This document shows positions 19,256 to 27,171 of a stretch of 64,000 nt of DNA, in pieces. This DNA is from Aquabacterium sp. (GTDB taxonomy: Bacteria > Pseudomonadota > Gammaproteobacteria > Burkholderiales > Burkholderiaceae_C). How positions within the stretch are numbered: position 1 is the stretch's first letter; every line of letters begins with the position of its first letter. Position numbers and translations under genes: made by a program. Location: contig NZ_JACPYU010000003.1 in NCBI RefSeq assembly GCF_016195855.1, positions 434,001-498,000 of the forward strand, given 5' to 3'. Below the pieces are notes generated by a model. That model was not told the DNA's origin and did not search any database. It saw nothing but the letters and a program-made list of their open reading frames with translations.

Positions 19256-20014
19256 ATGAACATCCCATCCCTGAAGGACAAGGTCAGCCCCGAAGAATGG
19301 CAACTGCGCGTGGACCTGGCCGCGGCCTACCGGCTGGTCGCGCTGTATGGCTGGAGCGATCTGGTCTTCACCCACATCTCGGCGCGCATCCCCGGCCCCG
19401 AGCACGCCTTCCTCATCAACCCCTATGGGCTGATGTTCGACGAGATCACCGCATCCAGCCTGGTCAAGGTGGACCAGAACTGCAACAAGCTCAGTGACTC
19501 GCCCTTCTTCGTGAACCCGGCCGGCTTCACCATCCACAGCGCCGTGCACGCCGTGCGCGAAGACGCAGGCTGTGTGCTGCACACGCACACGCGTGCCGGC
19601 GTGGGCGTGTCGGCCCAGAAGAAGGGCGTGCTGCCCATCTCGCAGCAAAGCACCTTCGTGCTGGCCTCGCTGGCCTATCACGAGTACGAGGGCGTGGCCT
19701 TCCGCGAAGAAGAGAAGCCCCGCCTGCAAGCCGACCTGGGCGACAAGAACTTCCTGATGCTGCGCAACCATGGCCTGCTGACCGTGGGCCGCACGATTGC
19801 CGATGCCTTCCTGAGCATGTACATCTTCGAGTCGACCTGCCAGATCCAGCTGGCCGCACAATCGGGCGGCGCCGAACTGACCGAGGTCAATCCGCTCATC
19901 CTGCAAGGGGTGGCCCATGCCATGAAGGTGCAGACTGACGGCATGGGTGGCAGCTTCGTGTGGCCGGCGCTCATCCGCAAACTCGACCGAACCGATCAAA
20001 GCTACAAGACATGA
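19256..20014 (+). CDS. Class II aldolase/adducin-family protein
   Basis: 252-residue zinc-dependent aldolase-fold protein. Metal-binding histidines are visible in HTHTRAG and in the C-terminal RNHGLLTVG, and the THISARIPG segment near residue 40 is a family mark. Members act on small sugar phosphates or keto acids; the reaction here is unassigned. GAGGAGA precedes the ATG at 19256. Its stop overlaps the start of the next gene (ATGA), so the two are probably translationally coupled, and it follows matB at 27 bases, forming a three-gene unit. Confidence 0.85.
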   Translation: MNIPSLKDKVSPEEWQLRVDLAAAYRLVALYGWSDLVFTHISARIPGPEHAFLINPYGLMFDEITASSLVKVDQNCNKLSDSPFFVNPAGFTIHSAVHAVREDAGCVLHTHTRAGVGVSAQKKGVLPISQQSTFVLASLAYHEYEGVAFREEEKPRLQADLGDKNFLMLRNHGLLTVGRTIADAFLSMYIFESTCQIQLAAQSGGAELTEVNPLILQGVAHAMKVQTDGMGGSFVWPALIRKLDRTDQSYKT

Positions 20015-20760
20015 AAAAAGTATGGATCATCAGTGGCCTGGTGCTGGCTTCGCTGGCAGTGGGCACGCTGATCGTCATGGGCCATGACCTGCTCTCCCCG
20101 CACGATGCCACGCAGGTCAACACCAAGGCGGCCGGCCTGCCCTGGCAGGTCGAGAGCCTGCCAGGCGGGGCCAGCAAGGTCATGGGCCTGACACTGGCCC
20201 CGGCAGGTGCCACCCATGTGGCCAGCACCCTGGCCGATGCGCAGCAGCAATGGGGTCAGGCCATGCAGATCGCCATCATTGCCGCACCGGGCGAAGACGG
20301 CCTGCTCGAAGCCTTCGTGGACCCGGCCTCGGCCGGCTTCATCACGGGCAAGGCGGTGCTCACGGCTCAACTGGCAAGCGCAGAGATCCGGGCCATGCGC
20401 GAACGCGCGATCAAATCCGAGTTCATGGAGAGCACGACGCGCAAGTACACCCTGGCACCCGCGGATCTGCAAACGGCCTTGAAGGCGCCCATCACAGCGC
20501 TGAGCTTCATCCCCCAGGCCAACCTGGATGCCGACACCGTCGTCGCGCGCTTTGGCACGCCCGCTGAGCGCGTGCGCAGCAACGGGCACCTGGAGCACTT
20601 TCTGTATCCGGCCAAGGGCCTGGATCTGGCGCTCGACAGCGAGGGCAAGGAGTTGCTGCAGTACGTGGCACCGGCCGCGTTCGACCAGCTGCGGCAACCC
20701 TTGGTGAAGCCGCCGCAACAGGCAGCGGCCTCGGGCCTTACTTCAGCGTCCCAGCCTTGA
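20011..20760 (+). CDS. Membrane-anchored periplasmic protein of unknown function
   Basis: 249 residues: an N-terminal transmembrane or uncleaved signal segment (about residues 4-25, VWIISGLVLASLAVGTLIVM), then a soluble Ala-rich domain that should lie in the periplasm. No catalytic motif or known domain was recognised. It is coupled to the aldolase-family gene by a four-base ATGA overlap, so it may serve the same pathway. Its 3' end overlaps the convergent acyltransferase gene by 23 bases. Confidence 0.75.
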   Translation: MKKVWIISGLVLASLAVGTLIVMGHDLLSPHDATQVNTKAAGLPWQVESLPGGASKVMGLTLAPAGATHVASTLADAQQQWGQAMQIAIIAAPGEDGLLEAFVDPASAGFITGKAVLTAQLASAEIRAMRERAIKSEFMESTTRKYTLAPADLQTALKAPITALSFIPQANLDADTVVARFGTPAERVRSNGHLEHFLYPAKGLDLALDSEGKELLQYVAPAAFDQLRQPLVKPPQQAAASGLTSASQP

Positions 20761-21628
20761 AGGCTGCCGTGAGCTGATCGATTTCCTGGTCCTTGGCATG
20801 CCACAGGCCATTGATCCAGTGCTGCAGGTGGCTGCGCGCGGGCGGGTCGCCGTTCTCGTTGACCAGCACGTCCTTGGGGATCGGTACCGCGCGCACCGAC
20901 ACGATCACGTCTTCGATGTTGCCGGTCAGCAGGTCCACGAAGGTGGGCACGCCCTTGGGGTAGACGATGGTCACGTCCACCATGCAGTTGAACAGCTCAC
21001 CCATGGTTTCCAGCGCCATGCCCACGCCACCGGTCTTGGGCTTGAGCAGGTGCTTGTAGGGTGACTTCTGCTCCTTGGCCTTGGCCGGCGTGTAGCGCGT
21101 GCCCTCCATGAAGCTGATCACCGAGGTGGGGATCACCTTGTACTTTTCGCAGGCCTTGCGCGCGGTTTCGAGGTCCTTCTTGGCGCTGGCCCCGCCACGG
21201 CGCTTCATGAAGGGAAAGTCCAGCGCCCACCAGGCCAGGCCCATCAGCGGCACGTAGATCAACTCGTGCTTGATGAAGAATTTGAGCAGCGGGATCTTGC
21301 GGTTGAACACCTTCTGCAGCACGAGGATGTCCACCCAGCTCTGGTGGTTGCTGCTGACCAGGTACCAGCCCTTGTACTTGAACTGGGTGTCACCCTGCAC
21401 ATGCCAGCGTGTGCGGCCCACGGCGGCCATCCACATGCTGTTGACCGCGATCCAGGTTTCGGCGATGTTGGACAGGATGAAGTCCACCACCAGCCGCACG
21501 AAGCGGAAGGGCAGCACCAGTTTGACCAGTGCCAGCGGGAAGACCAGGGAGAAAGCCACCACGACGTTGACAATCAGCACGATGCTGGCCAGCGTCCCCT
21601 TGATGAAGGACATGATCCGATGAAACAT
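20738..21628 (-). CDS. PlsC-fold acyltransferase, YihG-like
   Basis: Membrane-bound 1-acylglycerol-3-phosphate O-acyltransferase-type enzyme of 296 residues. The N-terminal hydrophobic anchor is about residues 10-55. The HX4D motif is NHQSWVDI, and block III is FMEGTRYTP. The length and the KACEKYKVIPTSVISFMEGT context match E. coli YihG-like acyltransferases, which modify phospholipid acyl chains. There is no clear Shine-Dalgarno at the ATG; a terminator-like hairpin lies 2-20 bases upstream of it. Divergent from ppk2. Confidence 0.85.
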   Translation of the reverse strand: MFHRIMSFIKGTLASIVLIVNVVVAFSLVFPLALVKLVLPFRFVRLVVDFILSNIAETWIAVNSMWMAAVGRTRWHVQGDTQFKYKGWYLVSSNHQSWVDILVLQKVFNRKIPLLKFFIKHELIYVPLMGLAWWALDFPFMKRRGGASAKKDLETARKACEKYKVIPTSVISFMEGTRYTPAKAKEQKSPYKHLLKPKTGGVGMALETMGELFNCMVDVTIVYPKGVPTFVDLLTGNIEDVIVSVRAVPIPKDVLVNENGDPPARSHLQHWINGLWHAKDQEIDQLTAAFKAGTLK

Positions 21629-21630
21629 GA

Positions 21631-21649
21631 CAAAAGGGGCCGGCGCCCC
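21631..21649 (-). promoter_or_regulatory. Terminator-shaped hairpin directly before the acyltransferase start codon
   Basis: Minus strand: GGGGC-gccg-GCCCC followed by TTTTG, ending two bases before the ATG at 21628. No minus-strand gene precedes it, so it may act as an attenuator or start-site occluder instead of ending an upstream transcript. Confidence 0.35.
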
Positions 21650-21787
21650 CTGAAATAACGACAGGTGACGATTATGTGCACAGATGTACAGAAATCACCC
21701 AATCATCAAACTGACACGGTGCCATGGCAGCGTATGGCGCGGACTTATTCGGCATTGCCTTCGTGTGCATTCACGTTCAACCTCACC

Positions 21788-22705
21788 ATGACCCCACCCA
21801 CCACGCCCATAGACCAGGACTTGCTGCGCCGCCTTCAGGACGACGTGATCGACAGCTACGACGAAGAGCTCGAAATGGAGGTCGACGACCGCCTGCTGGC
21901 CGGCGAATCACTGCAATTGAGCCCCGAGGCGCGCGAAACCCGCCGCATGTACTTTCGTGAGCTGTTCCGCCTGCAGGGCGAGCTGGTCAAGCTGCAGGAC
22001 TGGGTGGTGCACACCGGCGAGCGCGTGGTCGTGCTGTTTGAAGGCCGGGACGCCGCGGGCAAGGGGGGCGCCATCAAGCGCATCACCCAGCGCCTGAACC
22101 CGCGCGTGTGCCGCGTGGCCGCCCTGCCCGCCCCCAATGACCGCGAAAAGACCCAGTGGTACTTCCAGCGCTACGTGGCCCACCTGCCCGCGGCCGGCGA
22201 AATCGTGCTGTTCGACCGCAGCTGGTACAACCGCGCCGGCGTCGAGCGCGTGATGGGCTTTTGCAGCGACGACGACCTGGAAGAGTTCTTCCGCTCCGTG
22301 CCCGAGTTCGAGAAGATGCTGGTACGCAGCGGCATCCGCATCTTCAAGTACTGGTTCTCGGTCTCTGATGACGAGCAGGAGGCGCGCTTCATGGCCCGCA
22401 TCCAGGACCCGCTCAAGCAATGGAAGCTCAGCCCCATGGACCTGGAAAGCCGTCGCCGCTGGGAGGACTACACCCGCGCCAAGGAGGTGATGCTGGAGCG
22501 CACCCACATCCCCGAGGCGCCCTGGTGGGTCGTGCAGGCCGTGGACAAGAAGCGCTCGCGCCTGAACTGCATCCACCACCTCCTGCAGCAAATGCCGTAT
22601 CACGAAATCGAGCACGCCCCCGTGGGCCTGCCCCCGCGCGAGCGCCGCGAGGACTACTTCCGCCAGCCGGTGCCACACAACATGATCGTGCCCGAGATCT
22701 ATTGA
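21788..22705 (+). CDS. ppk2: Polyphosphate kinase 2 (PPK2)
   Basis: Transfers phosphate between polyphosphate and nucleoside diphosphates. The 305-residue protein is one PPK2 domain: Walker A EGRDAAGKGGAIK (residues 85-97), the PAPNDREKTQWYFQRY segment and the lid/Walker B region VLFDRSWYNRAGVERVMGF. Single-domain length and motif context fit class I PPK2; substrate direction (ADP or GDP) is not readable. The frame runs upstream, but the ATG at 21788 starts the normal short family N-terminus. Divergent from the acyltransferase. Confidence 0.93.
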   Translation: MTPPTTPIDQDLLRRLQDDVIDSYDEELEMEVDDRLLAGESLQLSPEARETRRMYFRELFRLQGELVKLQDWVVHTGERVVVLFEGRDAAGKGGAIKRITQRLNPRVCRVAALPAPNDREKTQWYFQRYVAHLPAAGEIVLFDRSWYNRAGVERVMGFCSDDDLEEFFRSVPEFEKMLVRSGIRIFKYWFSVSDDEQEARFMARIQDPLKQWKLSPMDLESRRRWEDYTRAKEVMLERTHIPEAPWWVVQAVDKKRSRLNCIHHLLQQMPYHEIEHAPVGLPPRERREDYFRQPVPHNMIVPEIY

Positions 22706-22725
22706 ACAAGTCACACACACCGGGG

Positions 22726-22741
22726 GGTACTTAGGTACTTA
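22726..22741. repeat. Perfect tandem 8-base repeat GGTACTTA x2
   Basis: GGTACTTA occurs twice without spacer in the leader of the channel gene, about 70 bases before its ATG. It also contains the dyad GTAC-TTAG-GTAC, so it could be an operator for a dimeric regulator. Confidence 0.4.
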
Positions 22742-22808
22742 CGCTGGCCATCCAACGCAGCGCCGGTCGTAGACTGGTTTCAACCCATTCTTGCGTTGGA
22801 GCCTGTTC

Positions 22809-23738
22809 ATGGTGACTTCGCGGACCAGCCTTCTGGCCCTGTTCATGCGTCTGATGGCGGTGGCACGCTACCGCTTCATCGTCGAGCTGACCGGCATCTT
22901 CATCCTGATGTGGGTGGCGGGCGCCGCGCTGGTCTACTACTTTGAATCAGGGCACAGCGCACGCATCCACTCCTTTGGCGAGGCCTTCTACGGCATCCTG
23001 GTCACCATGACCACCTCGGGTGATTCGGCCGTGCAGCCCATCACCGTGCCTGGCCGCGTCGTGGTGGGCATCGCCCTGATCCTGTCCAAACTGTTGACCG
23101 CCTTGCTGTGCGCGCTGGCGGCCGCGGTTCTCATCGAGCGCAAGGTCAAGGAAGACATGGGGTTGAAAATGCACAAGCTGAGCCAGCACGTCGTCATCAT
23201 CGGCTGGAACCTCAAGGGGCCGCAGATCATCCGCAACCTGCGCAGCGAAGCCCGCTTCGCGCATGCGCCCATCCTGGTCATGGCCGACCTGGACCACAAA
23301 CCGATTGACGACCCGCTGATGCTGTTCACGCGCGCCAGCTACCCCATCCGCGGCGAATCGCTGGACCGCGCCTGCCTGTCCGAGGCGGCCACCATCGTGG
23401 TGCTGGCCAACTACGCTGAAAAGCAGAACGCCGATGCGCTCACCGCCGTCAACTGCATGGTGGCCCGCAAGGGCAACCGGGATGCCCGCATCATCGCGGA
23501 GTTGCTGGACCCCGGCCAGCGCGTGTACATCGAATCGGCCGGTGCCGACCTGGTCGTGGGTGTGGGAGAGGTGGGGGGCTTCTTGCTGGCAGAAGCGGCC
23601 ATCGGCAACGACCAGGCCAGGCAGTTGCTGGCCGCCATGGCCGATGGCGAGCGCCAGCCCATGGTTGATCACACACCGCATCAGGCCAGCCCATCGCCCT
23701 CACACGCGCTCCACCAGACCGCCTGCTCCGCCAAATAG
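22809..23738 (+). CDS. TrkA-N/RCK-domain ion channel with atypical selectivity filter
   Basis: 309 residues: two transmembrane segments (about 22-45 and 75-105) flanking a pore loop, then a Rossmann RCK/TrkA-N domain (HVVIIGWNLKGPQIIRNL at about 127-145, with a conserved acidic strand end VMADLDH). The pore loop reads TMTTSGDSAVQP where K+ channels have TVGYGD, so selectivity may be altered. GGAG precedes the ATG at 22809 by seven bases. It is likely a tetrameric inner-membrane channel gated by a cytosolic nucleotide or ion. It stands alone with ppk2 upstream on the same strand. Confidence 0.85.
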   Translation: MVTSRTSLLALFMRLMAVARYRFIVELTGIFILMWVAGAALVYYFESGHSARIHSFGEAFYGILVTMTTSGDSAVQPITVPGRVVVGIALILSKLLTALLCALAAAVLIERKVKEDMGLKMHKLSQHVVIIGWNLKGPQIIRNLRSEARFAHAPILVMADLDHKPIDDPLMLFTRASYPIRGESLDRACLSEAATIVVLANYAEKQNADALTAVNCMVARKGNRDARIIAELLDPGQRVYIESAGADLVVGVGEVGGFLLAEAAIGNDQARQLLAAMADGERQPMVDHTPHQASPSPSHALHQTACSAK

Positions 23739-23821
23739 GCCTGGCGTCACACCGGGGAGACCCAAACACGGTACGCTTGAGCGTTTTGCGCCCTTTGCGA
23801 CGCCCTGTGGAGCCTGTGCCC

Positions 23822-25675
23822 GTGCTGAGCTGGTTTGAACGACTGATCGACCCCTACCCCGAAACGCCTCCTTCTGTGCCACCCAAGGGCTTCCTGGCCT
23901 TTGTCTGGGCCGGCACCAAGGGGATGCGCCGCTACATCCTGGGCATGACGACGCTGACGGCCATGATTGGCGCCTTCGAAGCCCTGCTGTTCAACATGCT
24001 GGGCAGCGTGGTGGACTGGCTCAGCAAGGTGCCTCCCACCCAGCTGTGGACGCAGTCACGCGACAAGCTGCTCCTGCTGGCCGTCATTCTGCTGATCAGC
24101 CCGGTCGCGGTGCTGCTGCAGACCATGCTCAAGCACCAGGCGCTGGCGGGCAACTTCCCCATGAAGTTGCGCTGGAACTTCCACCGCCTCATGCTGGGCC
24201 AGAGCATGGGCTTTTATCAGGACGAGTTCGCCGGGCGCGTGGCCACCAAGGTCATGCAGACGGCCCTGGCCGTGCGCGACACCTGCTTCATCGTGGCCGA
24301 CATCCTGGTCTTCGTGGCCATCTACTTCATCACGATGACGGCGGTGGTCGGCTCGTTCGACCTGTGGCTGGTCACGCCCTTCCTGGGCTGGCTGGCCTTG
24401 TACGTGTGCTCGGTGAGTTACTTCGTGCCGCGCCTGGGCCGCAAGGCCAAGGCCCAGGCCGATGCCCGCTCGACCATGACGGGCCGCATCACCGACGCCT
24501 ACACCAACATCGCCACGGTCAAGCTGTTCTCGCACACCAACCGCGAGGCCAATTACGCGCGCTCGGCCATGAAGGACTTCATGCAGACCGTGCACGCACA
24601 GATGCGCCTGGTCAGTGGCTTCGAGGTGGTCAACCACAGCTTGAGCATGCTGTTGATCCTGTCGACGGCCGGGCTGTCGCTGTGGTTATGGAGCCAAGGC
24701 CAGGTGGGCATCGGTGCGGTGGCCGCGGCCACCGCCATGGCGCTGCGGCTCAATGGCATCTCGCACTGGATGATGTGGGAGGTGGCCATGCTGTTCGAGC
24801 ACATCGGCACCATCCAGGATGGCATCAACACGCTCGCGCGCCCCCACAAAGTGGAGGACGCCCCGCAGGCAAGGCCCTTGCAGGTGCAGCAGGGCGACAT
24901 CCGCTTCCAGAACGTGCACTTCGCCTATGGCGGCGAGCGCGCCGTGATCGATGGCTTGAACCTGCACATCCAACCCGGCGAGAAGATCGGCCTGGTGGGG
25001 CGCTCGGGTGCGGGCAAGTCCACCATCGTCAACCTGCTGCTGCGCTTTTACGATGTCGAAGGCGGCCAGGTGCTGATCGATGGCCAGGACATCGGCCGCG
25101 TCACGCAGGACAGCCTGCGCGCCCAGATCGGCATGGTCACGCAGGACACCTCCTTGCTGCACCGCTCGGTGCGCGACAACATCCTGTATGGCCGCCCGGA
25201 TGCCTCGGACGCGGACATGGTGCAGGCCGCCATCAAGGCCGAGGCGCACGAGTTCATCCAGACCTTGAGCGACCCGAAGGGCCGCACGGCCTATGACGCC
25301 CATGTGGGCGAGCGCGGCGTGAAGCTCTCAGGCGGCCAGCGCCAGCGCATCGCCATTGCCCGCGTGATGCTCAAGGACGCCCCCATCCTGCTGCTGGACG
25401 AAGCCACCAGCGCGCTGGACTCCGAGGTGGAGGCCGCCATCCAGGCCAGCCTGTACCGCCTGATGGAGGGCAAGACGGTGGTGGCCATCGCGCACCGCCT
25501 GTCCACCATCGCCGCCATGGATCGCCTCATCGTGCTGGACCACGGCCGCATTGTTGAAGAAGGCGACCACGCCTCGCTGCTGGCCCAGGGTGGCCTGTAT
25601 GCGCGCCTGTGGGCACATCAAAGCGGCGGTTTCCTGGGCGAAGAAGCCGAGGACGAGGATCAGGCCGTGGCTTGA
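23822..25675 (+). CDS. ABC exporter, fused permease-ATPase
   Basis: 617-residue half-transporter: six-helix type IV membrane domain (about 30-320), then a nucleotide-binding domain with Walker A GRSGAGKST, signature LSGGQRQR, Walker B ILLLDEATSAL and H-loop AIAHRLST. It functions as a dimer exporting a hydrophobic substrate or peptide; no C39 peptidase domain and no adjacent adaptor gene, so it is not an obvious partner of the RTX protein. The GTG at 23822 is chosen because GGAG lies nine bases upstream and the protein then begins LSWFERLIDPYPE, a common beginning in this group; the frame extends to a TTG at 23777. Convergent, 16-base overlap with the MerR gene. Confidence 0.9.
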   Translation: MLSWFERLIDPYPETPPSVPPKGFLAFVWAGTKGMRRYILGMTTLTAMIGAFEALLFNMLGSVVDWLSKVPPTQLWTQSRDKLLLLAVILLISPVAVLLQTMLKHQALAGNFPMKLRWNFHRLMLGQSMGFYQDEFAGRVATKVMQTALAVRDTCFIVADILVFVAIYFITMTAVVGSFDLWLVTPFLGWLALYVCSVSYFVPRLGRKAKAQADARSTMTGRITDAYTNIATVKLFSHTNREANYARSAMKDFMQTVHAQMRLVSGFEVVNHSLSMLLILSTAGLSLWLWSQGQVGIGAVAAATAMALRLNGISHWMMWEVAMLFEHIGTIQDGINTLARPHKVEDAPQARPLQVQQGDIRFQNVHFAYGGERAVIDGLNLHIQPGEKIGLVGRSGAGKSTIVNLLLRFYDVEGGQVLIDGQDIGRVTQDSLRAQIGMVTQDTSLLHRSVRDNILYGRPDASDADMVQAAIKAEAHEFIQTLSDPKGRTAYDAHVGERGVKLSGGQRQRIAIARVMLKDAPILLLDEATSALDSEVEAAIQASLYRLMEGKTVVAIAHRLSTIAAMDRLIVLDHGRIVEEGDHASLLAQGGLYARLWAHQSGGFLGEEAEDEDQAVA

Positions 25676-26694
25676 GGCAGGGTCACGCCCTCGGCCTGCG
25701 CGAGGGTCACCAGCGCCTCTTCCATCAGGGCGCGCGCGTGCCCGGCCACGCGGTAGAGGTAGGCATGCAGAGCCACATCGGCCGGTTCACGGCTTTCGCA
25801 ATCGGCGCTGTAGGCCTCGAACTGCCCCAGCATCGTCACCAGATGGGCCAGGTGCTGCGGGCACTCGCAAGCCACACGCGGCATGGCCTGCACCAGGCCG
25901 GCCAGCGAGCCGGCATCAAAGCGCGGGCCCGGCGCCGGGTCGGGCACATGGCGCAAGCCGCGTGCCACGCTGCGCCAGCCACGCGCCGCATCCATCATGG
26001 CCTGCATGAGCTCCACCGCCGGCACGGGCGTGCGTCTCAGGATGGCACCCCGCGCATGCAAGGCCCCGCACACCTGGGTGCTGGCAAAGCCATAGACCAC
26101 CAGCAACTGGCGCGCACCCACGACGCGTTGCAGGCGCACCAGCCAGTCCACCGTGTCCATGTGCAGCGCAGACAGGTCCACCAGCAGCACATCGGCCTTC
26201 ACGCCCTTGAGCGACAGCTCCGACGCCGGGCTGCCATCAATGGCCTTGGCCAGGCTCACGCCCTCATAGGCCTGCAGCACATCGGCCCAATGCACGGCGG
26301 CATCCTTGCCAACCAGCAACACGCGCACGTCTTCGTTGCGCACGCTGGCTGCTGCACTGGCCGCCAACGCGGGCAAGGCCCCCTCCCCGTTGAGCACGCT
26401 CTCGGTCTGGTCCGCCTCGTCCATCAGGTCCTGCAGGCTGGCCGTGTCCATGCGCGCCAGCATGCCGATGCCGTGGCCGCGGTTGACCAACTGCTTGATC
26501 AGCACCAGCCGGCGCACATCCTGGCTGGAATACAAGCGCTGGCCGGATGGCGTTTGCATCGGGCCCACAACCTGATAGCGTCTCTCCCACACCCTCAAGG
26601 TCGCAACCGGGATGTTGACCATGCGCGCCGCCGCGCTGCTGCGGTAGCGAGGGGCTCCGGCGTCTTCCTTGATGGACCTGGCTTCTTCGGACAT
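25660..26694 (-). CDS. MerR-family transcriptional regulator with Rossmann-like C-terminal domain
   Basis: 344 residues. Residues about 15-85 form a MerR winged helix (RYRSSAAARMVNIPVATLRV, then WERRY and GQRLYSSQDVRRL). A central region about 125-235 alternates strands and helices (VRVLLVGKDAA, ADVLLVDLSAL, RQLLVVYGFAS) like a receiver or B12-binding fold, but without a recognisable phosphoacceptor set or B12 motif. The general layout recalls MlrA/CarH-like regulators. The ATG at 26694 has GAGGT upstream. It is divergent from the HiPIP gene; 17-base direct repeats abut the start, suggesting autoregulation and control of HiPIP. Confidence 0.85.
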   Translation of the reverse strand: MSEEARSIKEDAGAPRYRSSAAARMVNIPVATLRVWERRYQVVGPMQTPSGQRLYSSQDVRRLVLIKQLVNRGHGIGMLARMDTASLQDLMDEADQTESVLNGEGALPALAASAAASVRNEDVRVLLVGKDAAVHWADVLQAYEGVSLAKAIDGSPASELSLKGVKADVLLVDLSALHMDTVDWLVRLQRVVGARQLLVVYGFASTQVCGALHARGAILRRTPVPAVELMQAMMDAARGWRSVARGLRHVPDPAPGPRFDAGSLAGLVQAMPRVACECPQHLAHLVTMLGQFEAYSADCESREPADVALHAYLYRVAGHARALMEEALVTLAQAEGVTLPQATA

Positions 26695-26701
26695 CAGACA
26701 C

Positions 26702-26730
26702 CTCAAATCTTGATTGAACTCAAATTGAAC
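26702..26730. promoter_or_regulatory. Direct repeats in MerR/HiPIP divergent region
   Basis: CTCAAAT-c-TTGA and CTCAAAT-TGAA occur in tandem with a 17-base period, 8 bases upstream of the MerR start codon. The location fits a binding site for the MerR protein itself; this is inference. Confidence 0.4.
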
Positions 26731-26841
26731 CCGCTTGAGCCATTGTGGCGACATGCCAGCGCCGATAGTGGGTCGAAAATGAGTCAAAGTGGATTCAAAC
26801 CGCTTCCCCCAACCCTGTCCCCACTCAACGGAGAACACACC

Positions 26842-27153
26842 ATGACCAGCCGTCGCCAATTCATGATGACCATCGTGCCCGCCGCAGCCGCCCTGTCGGT
26901 GATGAGCCAGGCCCGCGCCGCAGACGCCCCCAAGGTGGACGAAAAAGACCAGGCCGCCATGGGCCTGGGCTACAAACATGACGCCACCAAGGTCGATGCC
27001 AAGAAGTACCCCACCTACAAGGCGGGCAGCGTCTGCGGCAACTGCCAGTTCTTCCAGGGCAAGGCCGGTGACGCCTGGGGTGCCTGCCCCCTGCTGGGTG
27101 GCAAGCAGGTCAATGCCAAGGGCTGGTGCTCGGCCTACGCCAAGAAGGCCTGA
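26842..27153 (+). CDS. High-potential iron-sulfur protein (HiPIP), Tat-exported
   Basis: Periplasmic electron carrier holding one 4Fe-4S cluster. The 103-residue precursor begins with a twin-arginine signal (SRRQFM, then a hydrophobic stretch ending SQARA-AD). The mature part carries the four cluster cysteines in HiPIP spacing: C65, C68, C82 and C96 (CGNCQFF, GACPLLGG, KGWCS). GGAG lies upstream of the ATG at 26842. Divergent from the MerR regulator. In this order HiPIPs donate electrons to reaction centres or cytochrome oxidases; no photosynthesis gene is seen here. Confidence 0.95.
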   Translation: MTSRRQFMMTIVPAAAALSVMSQARAADAPKVDEKDQAAMGLGYKHDATKVDAKKYPTYKAGSVCGNCQFFQGKAGDAWGACPLLGGKQVNAKGWCSAYAKKA

Positions 27154-27171
27154 CCGGCCAGCCGAAGCGGG

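Noticed and set aside
23822-25675. ABC exporter as the type I secretion partner of the RTX protein
   Set aside because: Far from the RTX gene, not adjacent to an HlyD or TolC homologue, and no N-terminal peptidase-like domain.
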